A stretch of 64,000 nucleotides of DNA from Marinilabiliaceae bacterium JC017 (GTDB lineage Bacteria > Bacteroidota > Bacteroidia > Bacteroidales > Marinilabiliaceae), in the NCBI GenBank assembly GCA_004296775.1, contig RHGE01000001.1, forward strand, positions 129,547 through 193,546, written 5' to 3'. This document shows, piece after piece, positions 62,718 through 64,000 of the stretch. The translations under genes were made by a program, and so were the position numbers. The stretch's first letter is position 1; every line of letters begins with the position of its first letter. Below the pieces are notes generated by a model. That model saw nothing but the letters and a program-made list of their open reading frames with translations. It was not told where the DNA came from and searched no databases.

Positions 62718-63662
62718 ATGACCTACTTACGACTTATACGCTACAAAAATCTCATCATCATTGCCCTGTTGCAGTTTCTATTGAGATATGGATTATTGCT
62801 ACCCATATTAGCACACTATAATCTATCACCTGCCCTGTCGGAAGTTCGTTTTGTGCTTTTGGTCATTTCTACAGTTCTCCTGGCTGCTTCCGGATATGTG
62901 ATAAACGACTATTTTGACATGCGCACTGACCGGATTAACCGACCAGGAAAAGTGATTGTCGGCAAACAGGTAAAACGGCGCATTGCCCTTTTACTCCATG
63001 TACTCTTGTCATTTACCGGTGTATTCATCGGACTTTTTCTTTCATACATCACTCGCAAAGAAAGCTACGCCTTGATGTATATTTTTATTCCGATCCTGTT
63101 ATGGTATTACTCAACTACCTTCAAAAAACAGATACTTATCGGAAACCTTATCATCTCATTACTCACAGCACTGGTACCTTATGTAGTAGTTTCCATCGAG
63201 TTTGCCATGTTATCACGCGTGCATGGCTCTCAAATTTTAAGTACCCAAGCCTGCTCCACCGCCTGGTTCTGGACGTCCGGCTTTGCTCTTTTTGCCTTTT
63301 CCAGTAACCTGACACGGGAAATAATCAAAGACATGGAGGACCTGGTAGGCGATAAAGCTGTCGGTTGCCGGACACTTCCCATTGAAATCGGCTCCTCATT
63401 AACGAAAATACTTGTTGTTTTAATGCTTTCAGCTTCAGTCATTATCCTTTGGAGCATCTATTATTTCATTCCTGAAGTCAGAAACATCCCCTACTCCAGT
63501 TGGTACTTTATAATATTAATAACCCTTCCCTATACAGGATTGATATTTCAACTCGCTTATGCCAAAAGCCCTAAAGCTTATCACCGGGCCAGTACCCTGA
63601 GTAAACTCATCATGCTTACCGGCATTTTATTTATTCCTTTAGCTGGTTTAGCTTTTAGCTGA
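62718..63662 (+). CDS. UbiA-superfamily prenyltransferase (geranylgeranylglycerol-phosphate type)
   Basis: 314 residues with eight or nine membrane helices. The first Asp-rich motif is NDYFDMRTDRINRP, the second REIIKDMEDLVGDKAVGCRT. UbiA enzymes transfer polyprenyl diphosphate to an aromatic or glycerol-phosphate acceptor; Bacteroidetes members at this locus are usually annotated as geranylgeranylglycerol-phosphate geranylgeranyltransferase-like. The acceptor here is uncertain. Confidence 0.92.
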   Translation: MTYLRLIRYKNLIIIALLQFLLRYGLLLPILAHYNLSPALSEVRFVLLVISTVLLAASGYVINDYFDMRTDRINRPGKVIVGKQVKRRIALLLHVLLSFTGVFIGLFLSYITRKESYALMYIFIPILLWYYSTTFKKQILIGNLIISLLTALVPYVVVSIEFAMLSRVHGSQILSTQACSTAWFWTSGFALFAFSSNLTREIIKDMEDLVGDKAVGCRTLPIEIGSSLTKILVVLMLSASVIILWSIYYFIPEVRNIPYSSWYFIILITLPYTGLIFQLAYAKSPKAYHRASTLSKLIMLTGILFIPLAGLAFS

Positions 63663-63748
63663 ACACCAGCACCAAAAATCCCTCAGTTATTACTCCTTCT
63701 TAAAGGCTTGTAATCTCTCGGAAAATAATAAATTTGCGCCTGTGAGAG

Positions 63749-63846
63749 AAATGAAACGAGCCTTGAGGAAGACTTCTCTCACACGAGGATGACAGAATAT
63801 GGCGCGTTTCATGTGACCATAGAAAATAAATTTAATCATATGAAAA
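63749..63846 (-). repeat. Dispersed repeat family 4 (copy 3) abutting the maf start
   Basis: Reverse of 48250-48344: ATGAAACGAGCC (63751-63762) pairs with GGCGCGTTTCAT (63801-63812), and GTGAGAGAA (63742-63750) with TTCTCTCAC (63774-63782). Its outer end TTTAATCATATGAAA contains the maf ATG. Confidence 0.65.
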
Positions 63847-64000
63847 CCCTGTTAAAAAATATTGAGCAGTATTCAATTGTTCTTGCGTCACAATCTCCCC
63901 GACGTCAGCAATTACTGAACGACTTAGGAATAGAATTTGAAGTACTGGTCAAACCCGAAATTGAGGAATCCTTCCCTGACAGCCTTCCCATGACCGAAAT
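63840..64000 (+). CDS. Maf-like nucleotide pyrophosphatase (5' part only)
   Basis: 53 codons visible; the frame runs off the window. SIVLASQSPRRQQLLNDLGI followed by FEVLVKPEIEESFP is the Maf/YhdE/YceF signature with the S-P-R-R nucleotide-binding motif. Maf proteins hydrolyse dTTP/UTP or modified nucleotides and affect septation. Completes the DUF2520/KdsC/UbiA/Maf set. Start at ATG 63840 lies within the end of a repeat copy; an alternative start further in is not obvious. Confidence 0.9.
   Translation, partial: MKTLLKNIEQYSIVLASQSPRRQQLLNDLGIEFEVLVKPEIEESFPDSLPMTE

Overview
The window comes from a Bacteroidota chromosome, most likely order Bacteroidales/Marinilabiliales. The grounds are: many short lipoprotein and Sec signal peptides; very few Shine-Dalgarno sequences; recurrent -7 boxes of the form TAnnTTTG, sometimes with a TTTG about 20 nt upstream; and family markers such as a DUF1599 protein followed by a BT_3928-type DoxX/thioredoxin-like protein and tpiA, a PorE-like TPR/PD40 protein, an etfB-etfA-acyl-CoA dehydrogenase operon, and the DUF2520 / KdsC-type HAD / UbiA / Maf gene set. 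No rRNA or tRNA gene and no CRISPR array was found.

Layout. 1-10.7 kb: the 5' part of an outer-membrane barrel gene (minus), a possible small RNA, then a plus-strand run of DUF1599, DoxX, tpiA, a lone receiver protein, prmA and a 1,493-residue secreted protein of unknown function. 10.8-17.1 kb: minus-strand DksA-like protein, envelope proteins, an NmrA-type oxidoreductase, an FKBP lipoprotein and a three-domain fasciclin lipoprotein. 17.1-24.4 kb: an accessory island with gene remnants containing in-frame stops, a peptide gene with a double-glycine leader, a TPR-like secreted protein, an N-terminal piece of an ATP-grasp peptide maturase, and a carboxypeptidase-regulatory-domain/S9 prolyl-oligopeptidase fusion. 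24.4-31.5 kb: envelope proteins, the etfBA-acd operon and an exported MsrB. 32.0-35.4 kb: a graveyard of dispersed repeats, a 42-bp minisatellite, an eroded group II intron end and a lutA remnant. 35.3-51.4 kb: mostly housekeeping (MsbA-like ABC exporter, purB, proC, tag, NfeD, a DEDDh exonuclease, a FAH protein, an exported SOD). 52.5-64 kb: lpxA, a secreted Trp-Met repeat protein, then the DUF2520-KdsC-UbiA-Maf set split by a minus-strand RND efflux operon.

How the genes work together. The ETF/acyl-CoA dehydrogenase operon is a self-contained electron-transfer unit. The MFP-RND-OMF operon encodes a complete tripartite pump. MsrB and the SOD are both predicted to act outside the cytoplasm and would protect the envelope from oxidants. 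The peptide island looks like a reduced or decaying RiPP (grasp-type) locus: precursor, accessory secreted protein, truncated maturase and a secreted peptidase on one strand, but no radical-SAM enzyme and no exporter within the window.

The least expected layer is intergenic. At least four dispersed repeat families, most with inverted-repeat structure, recur on both strands through the window, and one copy abuts the maf start codon. The best candidates for something undescribed are the peptide island, the Trp-Met repeat protein, and these repeat families.
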